The position numbers and the translations under genes are program-made. The notes beneath the pieces were generated by a model. The model was given only the letters and a program-made list of their open reading frames with translations. It did not search any database and was not told the DNA's origin. Positions 26,253-35,225 of a DNA stretch of 44,905 nt are shown in pieces. The first letter of the stretch is position 1, and the number at the start of each line of letters is the position of its first letter. This DNA comes from a virus. Where the stretch lies: positions 1 to 44,905 of the IMG/VR virus record IMGVR_UViG_3300021438_000023; one strand, 5' to 3'.

Positions 26253-28286
26253 ATGGCTGAATTTGGACCACAAGTACTTACTGAAGAACAAATTTTAAAG
26301 GGTGATATTCCTGATTTCAACGCAACTCCTGTATGGGTTGAAGCATGGAATGAGATGAATAAGAAATTATCTACAGCTACACCAGAGAAAAAAGCTGAGT
26401 GGTTAAAAGATCCTGCCAATGTAGAGGCTTTTCAAAAGGTATCAGAGCAAGTAGCTAAACATGGCCCTGCATTTCAGACTGTAACTGGCCCTGAAGTATT
26501 TGGTGAATCATATGATCCAAATAAAATGCATCCTGATGTAAGCTATACTGATCGCTTAATGACAAAGCTATCTAATCCACGCCCACAAGACATGGTAAAT
26601 AAATTAGAGAAAAAATATCCAGATCTAACTTTTGTTCATGATAATAAGAATGTTTATATGAAGAAACATGGGGCTGGAGAAAAGTGGTATCCATTAGATC
26701 CACAACAGGGCCTATTATCAGCAGATATGCCAGAAAATTTAAAAGACATCGGTGAATTAGCTCCTGAGATTGCTGGCCAGATGGCTGGTCAAACTCTAGG
26801 TGGTACAGGAGCCATGTTATTAGCCGCTCCATTTGTAGCAAATCCGTTAGCTCTATCTCTTATTGGAATGGCTGGATCTGGATTAGGATCAATGGGAGCT
26901 GAGTATGGACTTGAAAAGTTATCTGGAACTCCTGTAGATCCAGCAAAAGTAGCTACTAGTGGTGCCGTTGGATTACTAAATATACCAGGGGTTACTACCT
27001 CTATAAATCCTACTATAGCTAAACAGGCCTCAAAGTATTCTCCTCTTATTTCAGATACTCTACAAAATATAGGGGCTAGCGCAGAATTAAAATCTGGTAC
27101 TGCTCCTGAAGTTATAAATGTAATGAAGCCTGAGACTAAATTAAATTCTGCTATTGAAACTAATCTAGGTATAAATAGCTTAAGACCAGGCAACTATAAG
27201 AAAATAGTAGGCCCTGAACTTATGCAAAAGTACCCAGAACCGGGGACCCAGTTCATGGATGTTGCAGATGAATTTGGTAAAAAAGTTACAGAGGTTGTAA
27301 ATAAAAGAAGAAAAGAACTTCAGACCTCTTTTGATAAAGTAGAAGCTCCTGTATTAAACGACCCATTTGATACATCAGAAATTCTTAAAAAACTTCAAGC
27401 ACAAAAAGAAGAATACCTGTTTAAAAAAGGGTCTTCTCCTGGACAGTATAATGCAGAAATAAATAATCTTAATGATGCAATTGATTACTTCTCAAATCCA
27501 GTTTCTTTTAGAAATGTAAGAGATTTATTGGCAACTGGAGAAGAGAGTAATTTAGCAGCTAAAATATCTGGGGCAATAACAGGTGAAGGAGCTTATGAAA
27601 GCTCTGTTAAGAAAGCTCTAAATAACAAGACTGGAAAATATACTCGTGATTTATACTCAGGTATTAGAAAGCAAATGAACGCTATGGCTCCTGGAAGACA
27701 GGAAGTAGATAATGCGTTTGAAAAGTTTGTAGCTGATTCTAAATCATTGGGGAATATAATCCAGAGTGGAAGAGTATCTGACATTGATAAATCCGTTGCC
27801 GCAGGTGTTCTAACTGGTGAAGGGGCTGGAAGCCAAGAAGCTAGAGATTCCATACGCAAATTAATTGACTCCATGGATGTAAATGATTCAGGAAAAAGAA
27901 CTATGTACAGAGATCTTGGAAGATATAAAGCTTTGGGAGAAAAGGCAGCTAAAGATTCACCAGATATAGTTCAAAAAGTACTTGGTGCTAGTGCTCAAAT
28001 TGGTGGCAGAGGAACCGCAGTAGGAAAAACAACTGCAACTTTGAAGTCAATTGGAGACGCTGGAAATTTTGTAGCTAGAAATATAAGAACTCCAGGCGGA
28101 GTTGATTATGCTGGACTGTCTCAATTACTAGGTCTTGGAGTAAATGTTTCGGGCCAAGAGAGTATTAAAAATTTAGCTCCAACTAGATTTAATCAAGCAA
28201 TATCTAGAGATCCTGAGTGGGTTAAAAATGTAACTGATGCACAGAAAAAAGCCCTAGAAATGTACATTAATCAGGGAGGTAACTAA
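26253..28286 (+). CDS. Large internal virion (ejection) protein candidate
   Basis: A 677-residue protein from ATG 26253, one base after the 42-residue gene. The N-terminal 170 residues are helical and charged. Residues about 190-260 are a hydrophobic Gly/Ala-rich segment (QTLGGTGAMLLAAPFVANPL, then LSLIGMAGSGLGSMGAEYGL), which could insert in a membrane. The rest is helical with a Gly/Ser/Arg pattern. Large proteins of this type in podoviruses form the DNA-ejection channel across the envelope. No lytic motif was found. Stop overlaps the next ATG. Confidence 0.66.
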   Translation: MAEFGPQVLTEEQILKGDIPDFNATPVWVEAWNEMNKKLSTATPEKKAEWLKDPANVEAFQKVSEQVAKHGPAFQTVTGPEVFGESYDPNKMHPDVSYTDRLMTKLSNPRPQDMVNKLEKKYPDLTFVHDNKNVYMKKHGAGEKWYPLDPQQGLLSADMPENLKDIGELAPEIAGQMAGQTLGGTGAMLLAAPFVANPLALSLIGMAGSGLGSMGAEYGLEKLSGTPVDPAKVATSGAVGLLNIPGVTTSINPTIAKQASKYSPLISDTLQNIGASAELKSGTAPEVINVMKPETKLNSAIETNLGINSLRPGNYKKIVGPELMQKYPEPGTQFMDVADEFGKKVTEVVNKRRKELQTSFDKVEAPVLNDPFDTSEILKKLQAQKEEYLFKKGSSPGQYNAEINNLNDAIDYFSNPVSFRNVRDLLATGEESNLAAKISGAITGEGAYESSVKKALNNKTGKYTRDLYSGIRKQMNAMAPGRQEVDNAFEKFVADSKSLGNIIQSGRVSDIDKSVAAGVLTGEGAGSQEARDSIRKLIDSMDVNDSGKRTMYRDLGRYKALGEKAAKDSPDIVQKVLGASAQIGGRGTAVGKTTATLKSIGDAGNFVARNIRTPGGVDYAGLSQLLGLGVNVSGQESIKNLAPTRFNQAISRDPEWVKNVTDAQKKALEMYINQGGN

Positions 28287-28840
28287 TGCCCGGTCCATGG
28301 AACTCAAAAAGATATGAACGACCTGCGCCTCCTTCAAAATACTATCAGGGGAAAGAGCCTAAGAAGTATAAAAAATACATCAATGATACTACATATATAA
28401 TTACTGATGATAAGGGCAATATGTATGGTGCGGGGTCAGATCCAGTATCAAGCTCTTCAGTACCTATACAGGAAGCGCCTAATAAAAAAGAATCTTGGGA
28501 TTATTTGGCTAATAAAATGTACGAAGCAGGTGGGGAAATGCCTAGTAGCGACCAGCTTTATAACCTGGTTAATTCCCCTGTTGATCAAGAATTACCATTA
28601 AAGAAGGCACAAGCAGCATCTGGATCCTCTATGACTCAGGCAGAACTACTTCGTATGATGGGTGGAGGTCTTCCTACAAAGAGATCCCCGCAGTCCGTTG
28701 CAGATAACTCGCAGTGGTTTAGATTGGCCCCCGGTTCAGAGGCAGATAGAATAATGTCTACATATAATAAGCGAGTTTTAGACTTGCCAAGAGCAGCAGA
28801 AGATTTTGTAATCAGAGCTTATCCAGGAGTAAAGAAATGA
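28286..28840 (+). CDS. Unknown protein at end of structural operon
   Basis: A 184-residue basic, Pro/Ser/Tyr-rich protein (RYERPAPPSKYYQGKEPKKY) with little predicted secondary structure in the N-terminal half and a helical end (DLPRAAEDFVIRAYPGVKK). Starts in the previous stop and ends in an ATGA overlap. Family not recognised; probably a virion or internal protein by operon membership. Confidence 0.62.
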   Translation: MPGPWNSKRYERPAPPSKYYQGKEPKKYKKYINDTTYIITDDKGNMYGAGSDPVSSSSVPIQEAPNKKESWDYLANKMYEAGGEMPSSDQLYNLVNSPVDQELPLKKAQAASGSSMTQAELLRMMGGGLPTKRSPQSVADNSQWFRLAPGSEADRIMSTYNKRVLDLPRAAEDFVIRAYPGVKK

Positions 28841-29214
28841 AATTAAAAATATCAATGGGTGAAGAGTCTATGATGGATCCAAAAGAGGCTATGCACCACC
28901 TTATGAAAGCAGAAGAAATCAAGGCAGATCCTAAGCTTATGGCTTTGGTAGAAAAAGAGATCGCTACTCACAAGAAGAAGATCAAGTCTATCTCTGACAT
29001 CCGTAAGGCTGCTAGTGAGTTTGATCCAGAGGCAGAAGATAAGAAGGAAAAAGAGGCTCCAGAAGGGTCGAAAAAGGACCTAAAAGAAGACAAAAAAGAG
29101 GGGGAAACTATGGATAAAAAGATGACCCCCGATGACCATGCCGAGAAGGAAGACAAAGTATCCAGAGTTAAGAACTCTAAGAATCCTACAATGGTTGGTC
29201 GTCAGCTAAAGTAG
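28837..29214 (+). CDS. Highly charged protein, last rightward structural gene
   Basis: A 125-residue protein with a Lys/Glu-rich low-complexity middle and end (EDKKEKEAPEGSKKDLKEDK), preceded by a more ordered N-terminus (MKLKISMGEESMMDPKEAM). Family not recognised. Its last 29 bases overlap the end of a convergent leftward gene (29186-29557), so there is no room for an intergenic terminator and the two mRNAs share antisense ends. Confidence 0.65.
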   Translation: MKLKISMGEESMMDPKEAMHHLMKAEEIKADPKLMALVEKEIATHKKKIKSISDIRKAASEFDPEAEDKKEKEAPEGSKKDLKEDKKEGETMDKKMTPDDHAEKEDKVSRVKNSKNPTMVGRQLK

Positions 29215-29557
29215 CCTTGTGCTTTTTAGTCTGAAACTTTTTGGTATTATCCTTATCACAAAGTGAGCAAATAACTGCATAACATTCATCCCAGTTTTCT
29301 GGGGAAGCGACAAGTGCCAGACCATGGCACTTTTCTATTTGACGTAGGTTATAAGTCTGCAAAGCATCCGCGGGTATACTGTACTCACGCTTTAGTTCGA
29401 TAGCCACGAAGAATCCATTGGCACAGATAAGGTAATCGGGGACCCCACGAATGGCTACCTGTTGGATCTTTTTAAACCAGATTTTATTCATTCTTTCTAG
29501 GGCGGTTAGATCTCTGGCGACTTGGTTTTTAAATAGAGTTTCCTGCTTTGCTGACAT
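29186..29557 (-). CDS. VRR-NUC domain nuclease
   Basis: A 123-residue single-domain nuclease of the PD-(D/E)XK superfamily. The core is RGVPDYL (Asp41), then FVAIELKREY (Glu54, Lys56), and a later helix LQTYNLRQIEKCHG, which is the VRR-NUC pattern. Such enzymes cut branched DNA intermediates and are common in phage replication clusters, often near a polymerase or helicase. Start ATG 29557 lies inside the end of the polymerase gene (29-base overlap). Its own end overlaps the convergent structural gene by 29 bases. Confidence 0.86.
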   Translation of the reverse strand: MSAKQETLFKNQVARDLTALERMNKIWFKKIQQVAIRGVPDYLICANGFFVAIELKREYSIPADALQTYNLRQIEKCHGLALVASPENWDECYAVICSLCDKDNTKKFQTKKHKATLADDQPL

Positions 29558-31319
29558 TTATCTTCTCCACTAATGCCCACGATTTATCGCTCATGCTTGC
29601 TTCTGTTAGCAGAGGCAAGTGTGCATGAGGGTAGGCTGAAGTCATAATTGTCTGCAATTCTGGAATAATTGCAAGTTCATTTTCAGCTATCTCAAAACAT
29701 ATTTCGTCGTGCACCTGAAGGATCATTCTTGTTGACTTATCCTCTAGATATTTATGCAAGCGGGACAGGGCAATTTTCACCACGTCAGCACATCCCCCTT
29801 GGATTACGTAGTTTGGTGCTTTGTAAGCGTAGTCTTTTTGGAAGTGATAGACCCTTCCATACCAGTTAGATATCGTTCCTCGTTCGGCTTTAGCGATAAT
29901 ACCTTTAATGAATCTAGCGACCATGGGTAACTTGGCGAAGTAGATTCGCTTGAGTTCGTGGGCTTCTGACAAGGAGATCCCAAGAGTATCTGCAAGCTTC
30001 TGCGCACCCCCTCCGTAGAGGAGCATAAAATTAATTGTCTTTGCAGTGGTTCTGTCAACACCCATAATTTCTGCAGTTGCTGTGTGTACATCTAGGCCCC
30101 CTTTAATCGCTTCTATTACTGGTAACTCTTCAGCAAGATCCAGGAGCATCCTGTACTCTTGGGCTTGGTAGTCTATGGATAGCCACTTATATCCTGGAGA
30201 TGGTGTGAAACACCCCCGCACCAGGAACTCTTGAGTTAGGTCTTTTTCTTTGTTTACGTTTTGAAGGTTTGGATCAGCACAGCTAAGTCGGCCTGTAGCT
30301 GTTCCAGACTGTCTAAAGCTGGGATGGATCCTTCCGTCTCTTCCCTTAAGGCGCACAAAGTTTCCATAGTACGTCCTAGCTTTTTTGTGTGCTTCTCGAT
30401 GGTCGCGTACTGCTTTTGCAAGTGGGCTAGTAAAATTAGACAGGATCTCGTCTGTAAAACTAGGATTTCCTTTTTCTGTGTATCCAATTCGCTCATTGTC
30501 TCCTGGGATAACTTTAAAAGCCTCGTGTAGAGATTTTCCTGAATCGATAAAGTCCCTTCCACTGATTCTTTTAAATTCATCGCGGCTTCTTTCGCACCTA
30601 GAAAGTTCCGAATGTAACGCCCTCTGTGTGTATCGTTCATCCAACCCCACTCCAGCTACTTCCATATCTAGAAGAGCTGTTGTTACCAGAGATTCAATCT
30701 TGACTACGTCGAAGATACTTTTCTTCACTGACAAAGTGTCTAAATAATTCTCTTGTAGAACTGCTAAATCTTCAAGCAAATAACTGCCTATTTGAAAGCA
30801 TAGTTCAGCGTCCTTGATATTGTATGGAAGAAGCAATTCATCGGGGACCCTATCAAAGTCTGGCACCCGATCCTTGGCCCCAGTAGTAGGGTCTATTTCC
30901 ACTCTGTATAACTTGTTCTCTCTGATATAGAGATCAACCTTCTTATCCTTCTCAAGCTTATACCACTTAGCTACAGTATCTAAAGAATACGACATTTCAT
31001 CGTTCTTATACAGCCGGGCTAAAACCATGGTGTCTAGGATGGAAGCTCTGATAGGAGCACCAGATGTTAGGGCTGTCTTTAAGAACCTTAAGTCGAACTT
31101 GGCGTTGTGGATATAAAAGGTATTGTTTGGATCTGCTAGAAGTCTAAGGACTACGAATAAAAGTCCGTCGAATTTTGGATCGTTGTTTCGAAGTGCGAGG
31201 CTCCGGGATCCATCGGTTATGGCTATGGAGATTATCTTGTCTCCACGAAAAGGATCTAGGCCCGTGGTCTCTATGTCTAACCCAAATGTATTGGAAGAAA
31301 ATAAATCCCACGGACCCAT
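29529..31319 (-). CDS. Family A DNA polymerase with 3'-5' exonuclease
   Basis: A 596-residue replicative polymerase without a 5' nuclease domain. The exonuclease has LDIETTG (D15, E17), HNAKFD (N72, D76) and YNIKDA (Y166, D170). The polymerase has motif A SIDYQAQEYR (D383-R390), motif B RTTAKTINFMLLYG (R423, K427, Y435) and motif C QVHDEI (H538, D539, E540). Motif A differs from the usual DYSQIELR at several sites but keeps the Asp, Glu and Arg. T7-like size suggests it may use a processivity partner. The start follows a tiny gene and has no strong ribosome site, so coupling is likely. Confidence 0.94.
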   Translation of the reverse strand: MGPWDLFSSNTFGLDIETTGLDPFRGDKIISIAITDGSRSLALRNNDPKFDGLLFVVLRLLADPNNTFYIHNAKFDLRFLKTALTSGAPIRASILDTMVLARLYKNDEMSYSLDTVAKWYKLEKDKKVDLYIRENKLYRVEIDPTTGAKDRVPDFDRVPDELLLPYNIKDAELCFQIGSYLLEDLAVLQENYLDTLSVKKSIFDVVKIESLVTTALLDMEVAGVGLDERYTQRALHSELSRCERSRDEFKRISGRDFIDSGKSLHEAFKVIPGDNERIGYTEKGNPSFTDEILSNFTSPLAKAVRDHREAHKKARTYYGNFVRLKGRDGRIHPSFRQSGTATGRLSCADPNLQNVNKEKDLTQEFLVRGCFTPSPGYKWLSIDYQAQEYRMLLDLAEELPVIEAIKGGLDVHTATAEIMGVDRTTAKTINFMLLYGGGAQKLADTLGISLSEAHELKRIYFAKLPMVARFIKGIIAKAERGTISNWYGRVYHFQKDYAYKAPNYVIQGGCADVVKIALSRLHKYLEDKSTRMILQVHDEICFEIAENELAIIPELQTIMTSAYPHAHLPLLTEASMSDKSWALVEKINVSKAGNSI

Positions 31320-31322
31320 ATA

Positions 31323-31400
31323 CTAACAAGCTTTCTTGGTAGTTTTTTTAGTAGAAGGTTTTTGTGTAGTCGCCTTCTTAACAGTTGCTTTCTTAGCCAT
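31323..31400 (-). CDS. 25-residue Lys/Thr/Ala basic peptide
   Basis: A tiny gene of 25 codons between the RHH gene and the polymerase gene. It encodes a peptide with nine or more Lys and runs such as KKATVKKATTQKP, ending KKAC, like the tail of histone H1 or a nucleoid peptide. A strong AAGGGGGA ribosome site precedes ATG (minus strand, 31398-31400). Its stop lies three bases before the polymerase start, so it may couple polymerase translation. Function unknown; it could bind DNA or act only as a coupling leader. Confidence 0.62.
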   Translation of the reverse strand: MAKKATVKKATTQKPSTKKTTKKAC

Positions 31401-31410
31401 ACTATCCCCC

Positions 31411-31629
31411 TTAGTAGTTAGAAATTAATGTCTCGATGCACTCTGATGCAGAGACATTATTTGCTTTGCTTAAGTTATTTAATTTTTCTTTCGCCTCTGG
31501 TGAAATGCGCACGTATAAAACTTCGTGACGATTACCAGAAGGTCTTCCTACAGGACGCTTAAAGTCAATACCGGGAACGGTGCTTTTCTTTCCTCGTCCA
31601 GAAAGAACTTTCTTATTTTCTTTACCCAT
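31411..31629 (-). CDS. Ribbon-helix-helix DNA-binding protein
   Basis: A 72-residue protein with a basic disordered N-terminus (residues 1-35) and an Arc/CopG-like ribbon-helix-helix core: EVLYVRISPEAKEKLNNLSK, then NNVSASECIETLI. RHH dimers bind short inverted or tandem DNA repeats with a beta ribbon. Its gene starts within the exonuclease gene (82-base overlap, different frame), with GGAGAT as ribosome site. It is the only clear RHH regulator in the window and a candidate to bind the dyads at 43300-43523, which is speculation. Confidence 0.78.
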   Translation of the reverse strand: MGKENKKVLSGRGKKSTVPGIDFKRPVGRPSGNRHEVLYVRISPEAKEKLNNLSKANNVSASECIETLISNY

Positions 31630-32255
31630 ATTTTTCTATCTCCATCCCAATTGTAACCACGCTTCTTAGCGAGATCACGTTGCTCATAACGAACATCTGC
31701 TCTGATCTCTAACATTGGAGTTGAAGATATTGCAAGCACATTTTTCTTATCGTATAAATTTAGCAAGCGCATACAAGTCATAGCGTCTGTTAGTGCTCTA
31801 TGCGGGAAGGGATTGATGAACCCATGATCTGCCGCCATGTATACCAGTGATGTACTCTTTGGTTTATACTTTAGTGGAAGATCTATTTTGGTATCGATCA
31901 CGGGAAGCTTTGGGAGTTCCAGGCCATGTCTAGCACAATTGTTTTTTAAGATAGGGATGTCATACTCAAGGCCGTTGTGGGCCACATAGAAATCTACATT
32001 ATTGTCAGTGATGAAGTTGATGAACTCAAGCAAGACTTCGTCTGGTTGTTTGGCATAGCGATCAATAATGTCTGCAGTGATTCCAGTGATATCAGTAACT
32101 TCTTTTGTGATATCTTCCTTAGGTACCATGAAGTCTGATTTTACTACTATGGGAGCGTCGTTATCTATCTCATACAGAGCATATCCTAGCTCAATAATAC
32201 AGTCCTTCGTAACGTCCAACCCAGTCGTTTCCGTGTCTAGTGCCAAGAATTTCAT
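31548..32255 (-). CDS. DnaQ-like (DEDDh) 3'-5' exonuclease
   Basis: A 235-residue protein. Exonuclease motifs are LALDTETTGLD (Asp7, Glu9), VAHNGLEYD (exo II) and HRALTDA (His and Asp of exo III), the DEDDh type. A C-terminal segment RGYNWDGDRKIWVKKI looks like the small W-D...W DUF5710-like module and may bind nucleic acid. It is separate from the polymerase, which has its own exonuclease, so it may process RNA, degrade host nucleic acid or trim recombination ends. The last 82 bases overlap the RHH gene. Confidence 0.87.
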   Translation of the reverse strand: MKFLALDTETTGLDVTKDCIIELGYALYEIDNDAPIVVKSDFMVPKEDITKEVTDITGITADIIDRYAKQPDEVLLEFINFITDNNVDFYVAHNGLEYDIPILKNNCARHGLELPKLPVIDTKIDLPLKYKPKSTSLVYMAADHGFINPFPHRALTDAMTCMRLLNLYDKKNVLAISSTPMLEIRADVRYEQRDLAKKRGYNWDGDRKIWVKKIRKFFLDEERKAPFPVLTLSVL

Positions 32256-32264
32256 GCATACCTT

Positions 32265-32567
32265 TCAGTTAGGGAGACCGAGCAAAGAGCTTATAGGATC
32301 CACTTCTATGTAGTTCCTAAGCACCCAGTCTAAATCATGCATATTATCTTCCAGGTCTTTATCGGTGAAAGTCAACGTGCAAAGTAGCATTTGGCCCTTT
32401 ATCATAACGTCGCTTATATGAGCAGAGGATTTCTTGGATCCTTTTTTAAAAAGAAAAGGGTTGCCGTACACAAGACTAGCAACCCTTACCTTCTCGGCGT
32501 TCTTCATGCCCTCAGGAAAATCTACTTCCACAATGTAGGGAACTTCTTCTTCCTGATCATCAAGCAT
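32265..32567 (-). CDS. Unknown protein of the replication cluster
   Basis: A 100-residue acidic protein (MLDDQEEEVPYIVEVDFPEG) with alternating hydrophobic strands (MLLCTLTFTDKDLEDNMHDL). Start ATG 32565-32567 shares a base with the upstream stop. Family not recognised. Tight coupling to the 253-residue gene upstream suggests a shared task in replication or recombination. Confidence 0.65.
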   Translation of the reverse strand: MLDDQEEEVPYIVEVDFPEGMKNAEKVRVASLVYGNPFLFKKGSKKSSAHISDVMIKGQMLLCTLTFTDKDLEDNMHDLDWVLRNYIEVDPISSLLGLPN

Positions 32568-33328
32568 TAAAACTTTTCACCTACATTCTTTGTGGCTGGA
32601 GCTGGGGCTTCTTGATAAACCTCCTCAACTACTTCAGCGTCTACTACAGCTTTGCCAGATTTGAATGTCTGGTACCACTTTAGTAGAGTAGGCTCTACCT
32701 CCGTAAACTTAATTGTAGGCTCAACTCCGGCCATTTTGAAAACAAAAAAGTTACCCTTTTCATTTTTAGTGTGCTCGGATTTTAAAGAGATTGTGAAATA
32801 AGCAGCGGGCTTACCAACATTTCTTGCTCTTAAAGCTACTGTAGAAATGTCTTGACCAGCCTTAAATCCTGTCATCTTAAATGAGATGATACATGGAATT
32901 GCAGAAGCGTCGTCTAGGTCTTTGTCCAGCATAGATAGAACATTGATAGACAGCACGTATCTAATCTTCTTGCCTTCATGCATGAACGGCTCTCTTGGTT
33001 GATTAGCATTGGCTGCAGTGTACTCTTCGATCTTAACGAACTCAAACTTTCCGTTGATCTCTTCTTCAACAACCCAGTTCTTGAAGATGTAAATTGGAAC
33101 GAACTTAAGAGTCTCACCCTTCTTCGCAAGCACCATACCAGTAACAGAATCAACCATTTCACCTGGCATTGCTTTGCCATCGGCTACTAGATCACTCTGT
33201 GCCTGCATAAGTAGAACGCGTGATATACGAACGTCCTTTGCTTCAACTTCCTCGCTACCCCAGGAAGCACTCATGTCTGTGGTCACTGCTAATGCACTTG
33301 TTTCTTTAATCGATACTTCTTTTTTCAT
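32567..33328 (-). CDS. Unknown conserved-looking replication-cluster protein, possible ssDNA-binding role
   Basis: A 253-residue protein. ATG at 33326-33328 follows AAGGAAG; an upstream in-frame extension has no ribosome site. The body contains RISRVLLMQAQSDLVADGKA and PGEMVDSVTGMV, then a beta-rich region (LKFVPIYIFKNWVVEEE) and a tail rich in Glu, Val, Pro and Ala. Proteins with a similar VLLMQAQSDLV...GE..DS.TG pattern occur next to replication genes in other phages. Location, the beta content and the tail suggest DNA binding, perhaps as an SSB substitute, but I see no OB-fold signature. Confidence 0.62.
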   Translation of the reverse strand: MKKEVSIKETSALAVTTDMSASWGSEEVEAKDVRISRVLLMQAQSDLVADGKAMPGEMVDSVTGMVLAKKGETLKFVPIYIFKNWVVEEEINGKFEFVKIEEYTAANANQPREPFMHEGKKIRYVLSINVLSMLDKDLDDASAIPCIISFKMTGFKAGQDISTVALRARNVGKPAAYFTISLKSEHTKNEKGNFFVFKMAGVEPTIKFTEVEPTLLKWYQTFKSGKAVVDAEVVEEVYQEAPAPATKNVGEKF

Positions 33329-33344
33329 ACTTCTTCCTTTCATA

Positions 33345-33767
33345 TTACTTCTGTCTAAAAGACAGAATTTGTTGTCTAGTCGGTTCACCAAGGCCTGGAA
33401 TTGAGAACATCAAGTTGCCAGCCTCTACTGCAGCTTCAGCCTCTCTACGATATAAACTATTAATCGTCTGGCTGTGTACTGTGATAGTAGATTCAAACAA
33501 GCCCCGATCCTTAAGCCAAGCAAAAAACTGTTCCCTTGACTCGGGGTCCTGTGGCACTCTAACTGTCTCTCTTACCTGCATAGAGATACGTCCTACTTTA
33601 CCAGCATATGAGCTGATCTCGTTCGTCTCTAACATTGCTAAAGCCTTCTTCTCTAATTCGTCTAACTTCTCGTTCACACGCTTAGATTCCTGCTTAACTT
33701 TATCACACTCTTCTCTCTGCTTCTGTATCTCTTCACAAATCTGTTCAAACTCAACAATTGTATTCAT
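33345..33767 (-). CDS. Coiled-coil protein, first gene of the replication operon
   Basis: A 140-residue protein: residues 1-48 form a charged coiled coil (EEIQKQREECDKVKQESKRV), then a compact domain (VGRISMQVRETVRVPQDPES, REQFFAWLKDRGLFESTITV). A coiled coil plus small domain is the layout of Gam-like or Gp157-like proteins that protect DNA ends or support recombination, but sequence identity is not established. AGGAGG precedes the ATG at 33767. It is the first gene after the promoter at 33794-33821, so it is probably made early and in quantity. Confidence 0.65.
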   Translation of the reverse strand: MNTIVEFEQICEEIQKQREECDKVKQESKRVNEKLDELEKKALAMLETNEISSYAGKVGRISMQVRETVRVPQDPESREQFFAWLKDRGLFESTITVHSQTINSLYRREAEAAVEAGNLMFSIPGLGEPTRQQILSFRQK

Positions 33768-33793
33768 TGTTGTCCTCCTTATTAGTTGATAGC

Positions 33794-33821
33794 ATTATAC
33801 TTTAAATTATAGATAGTGCAA
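33794..33821 (-). promoter_or_regulatory. Strong early promoter of the replication operon
   Basis: On the minus strand TTGCAC (33816-33821) and a perfect TATAAT (33794-33799) are 16 bases apart. The -35 belongs to the GCTTGCAC family also found at 42484, 43673 and 44417. It lies in the 57-base gap after the helicase stop and directs transcription into the coiled-coil, unknown, exonuclease, RHH and polymerase genes. Confidence 0.8.
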
Positions 33822-33824
33822 GCA

Positions 33825-35225
33825 CTAAATATCAAAAGCCATTGTTTTTATAAGCTCTGCGCCAATTTCTTTTTTGGCACTAAGCGCCTGGGTTATGCGT
33901 TCATCAATAGTTCCAGGGCAAACGAGATCAATACGTGTGACAGAAGAATGTATCTCACTGCCGCCTCTGTAGTTTCTAGCTTCACTTTGGATGTCGTCTC
34001 CAAGCTTGAAGTTTCGTGAATAATAGATAGAAATATCACTAGAAATAAGGTCGATACCAATACCCACACTTTGATTACCGATAACAACTCTGGATTCACC
34101 ACGCTCAAACTCCTCTACTGCAGCAAACTTTTCCTTCGCTGTCTGCTCGCCCGTTAACATTACATACTTAATCTTGTTCTTCTCTAACATCTTAGCTATC
34201 TGCTCATGGTTATGCCTGAAGCAAGCCCACACAATAATCTTATGCTGGGGAGCCATCTGCAGAACTAACTCCTCCAAAGCATCAAGCCTTGGATTCTCCT
34301 TGAACTCCATAAAACTCCCATCATCCAGGGGCATATAACCAGTGGTGATCTGCTGAAGCCTAAGGGCCTTAGTCATAGCAAGAGAAGCTACGCAAGCCTT
34401 GTCCTGTATGTACGTGACAAAGTCTCTCTTCATAGTCTCATAGTGCTTCTTCTGATCAGGACTCATGTCCACCCACAATTCCTTCTTGATGAACGGTGGA
34501 AGATCCAAGCACTCCTCTTTCTTAACGTGCATAGTGCACGAAGAAATCTTTTCCTCAATGTCTTTACCACTGCCAGTGATAGGAACCCAATTTGGAAAAT
34601 GCTTATGCGAAGGCATCCCAGCGTTGGCATCTCTAAAGTACTTAAGCTTAAAGAAGTGGAACTTATTCCCAAACCTTTCACCAAGATCTAAAACATACAT
34701 CTGCGTGAAAGCATCCATCTGAGAATTAAGGATCGGGGTTCCAGAGAGGATGTACCTAAAGTACGCCCGCTCTGCAATCTTCATGACCTTCTTACTTCTC
34801 TTAGACGTTGGATTTTTTATGTAGTGACTCTCGTCAACGATCAATACACTTGGAGTAAACTCCAGTATTGCTTCGTACAAATCATCGTTAAGTAAAGCAT
34901 CATAGTTCAGAATGAATATCTGACCCGGATCCTTTTTCGTTTGCTCTAGAAAAGTTTTTGTTTTAGCAGCGCCAGTACCTTTGAGAACATGGATTTTAGA
35001 ATCGGGGATCTTGCTAAAGATTCCCCATTGCTTCTTCCAGTTCTGCAAGGTGATAAGTGGCGTGATGATAATGGTAGGTAGCACTCTCCCATACTCGTTG
35101 TATCTACTTCGTACAGTGTGGATAACGGTAGCTGTCTTACCTGTTCCGACTTCAAAGAAGAATCCAAAGTAATTGCGTTCAAGTGCTCTCCTGATTCCCT
35201 CTTCTTGATGCTTCCAAAGTTTCAT
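33825..35225 (-). CDS. SF2 (SNF2/DEAD-like) helicase
   Basis: A 466-residue ATP-dependent DNA translocase or helicase. Motif Q-like start KLWKHQEEG, Walker A GTGKT (residues 27-31), DESH (131-134) and LSGTP (about 159) lie in the first RecA-like half. The second half has a C-terminal helicase core with IGNQSVGIGIDL and QSEARNYRGG (arginine finger region). This is a small DESH-type helicase common in phages and likely to unwind or remodel replication forks. ATG overlaps the upstream lysozyme stop (ATGA). Confidence 0.9.
   Translation of the reverse strand: MKLWKHQEEGIRRALERNYFGFFFEVGTGKTATVIHTVRSRYNEYGRVLPTIIITPLITLQNWKKQWGIFSKIPDSKIHVLKGTGAAKTKTFLEQTKKDPGQIFILNYDALLNDDLYEAILEFTPSVLIVDESHYIKNPTSKRSKKVMKIAERAYFRYILSGTPILNSQMDAFTQMYVLDLGERFGNKFHFFKLKYFRDANAGMPSHKHFPNWVPITGSGKDIEEKISSCTMHVKKEECLDLPPFIKKELWVDMSPDQKKHYETMKRDFVTYIQDKACVASLAMTKALRLQQITTGYMPLDDGSFMEFKENPRLDALEELVLQMAPQHKIIVWACFRHNHEQIAKMLEKNKIKYVMLTGEQTAKEKFAAVEEFERGESRVVIGNQSVGIGIDLISSDISIYYSRNFKLGDDIQSEARNYRGGSEIHSSVTRIDLVCPGTIDERITQALSAKKEIGAELIKTMAFDI

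Noticed and set aside
30254-30640. A 128-codon frame inside the polymerase gene on the same strand.
   Set aside because: It overlaps the conserved polymerase domain in another frame, and no ribosome site or conserved motif supports it.
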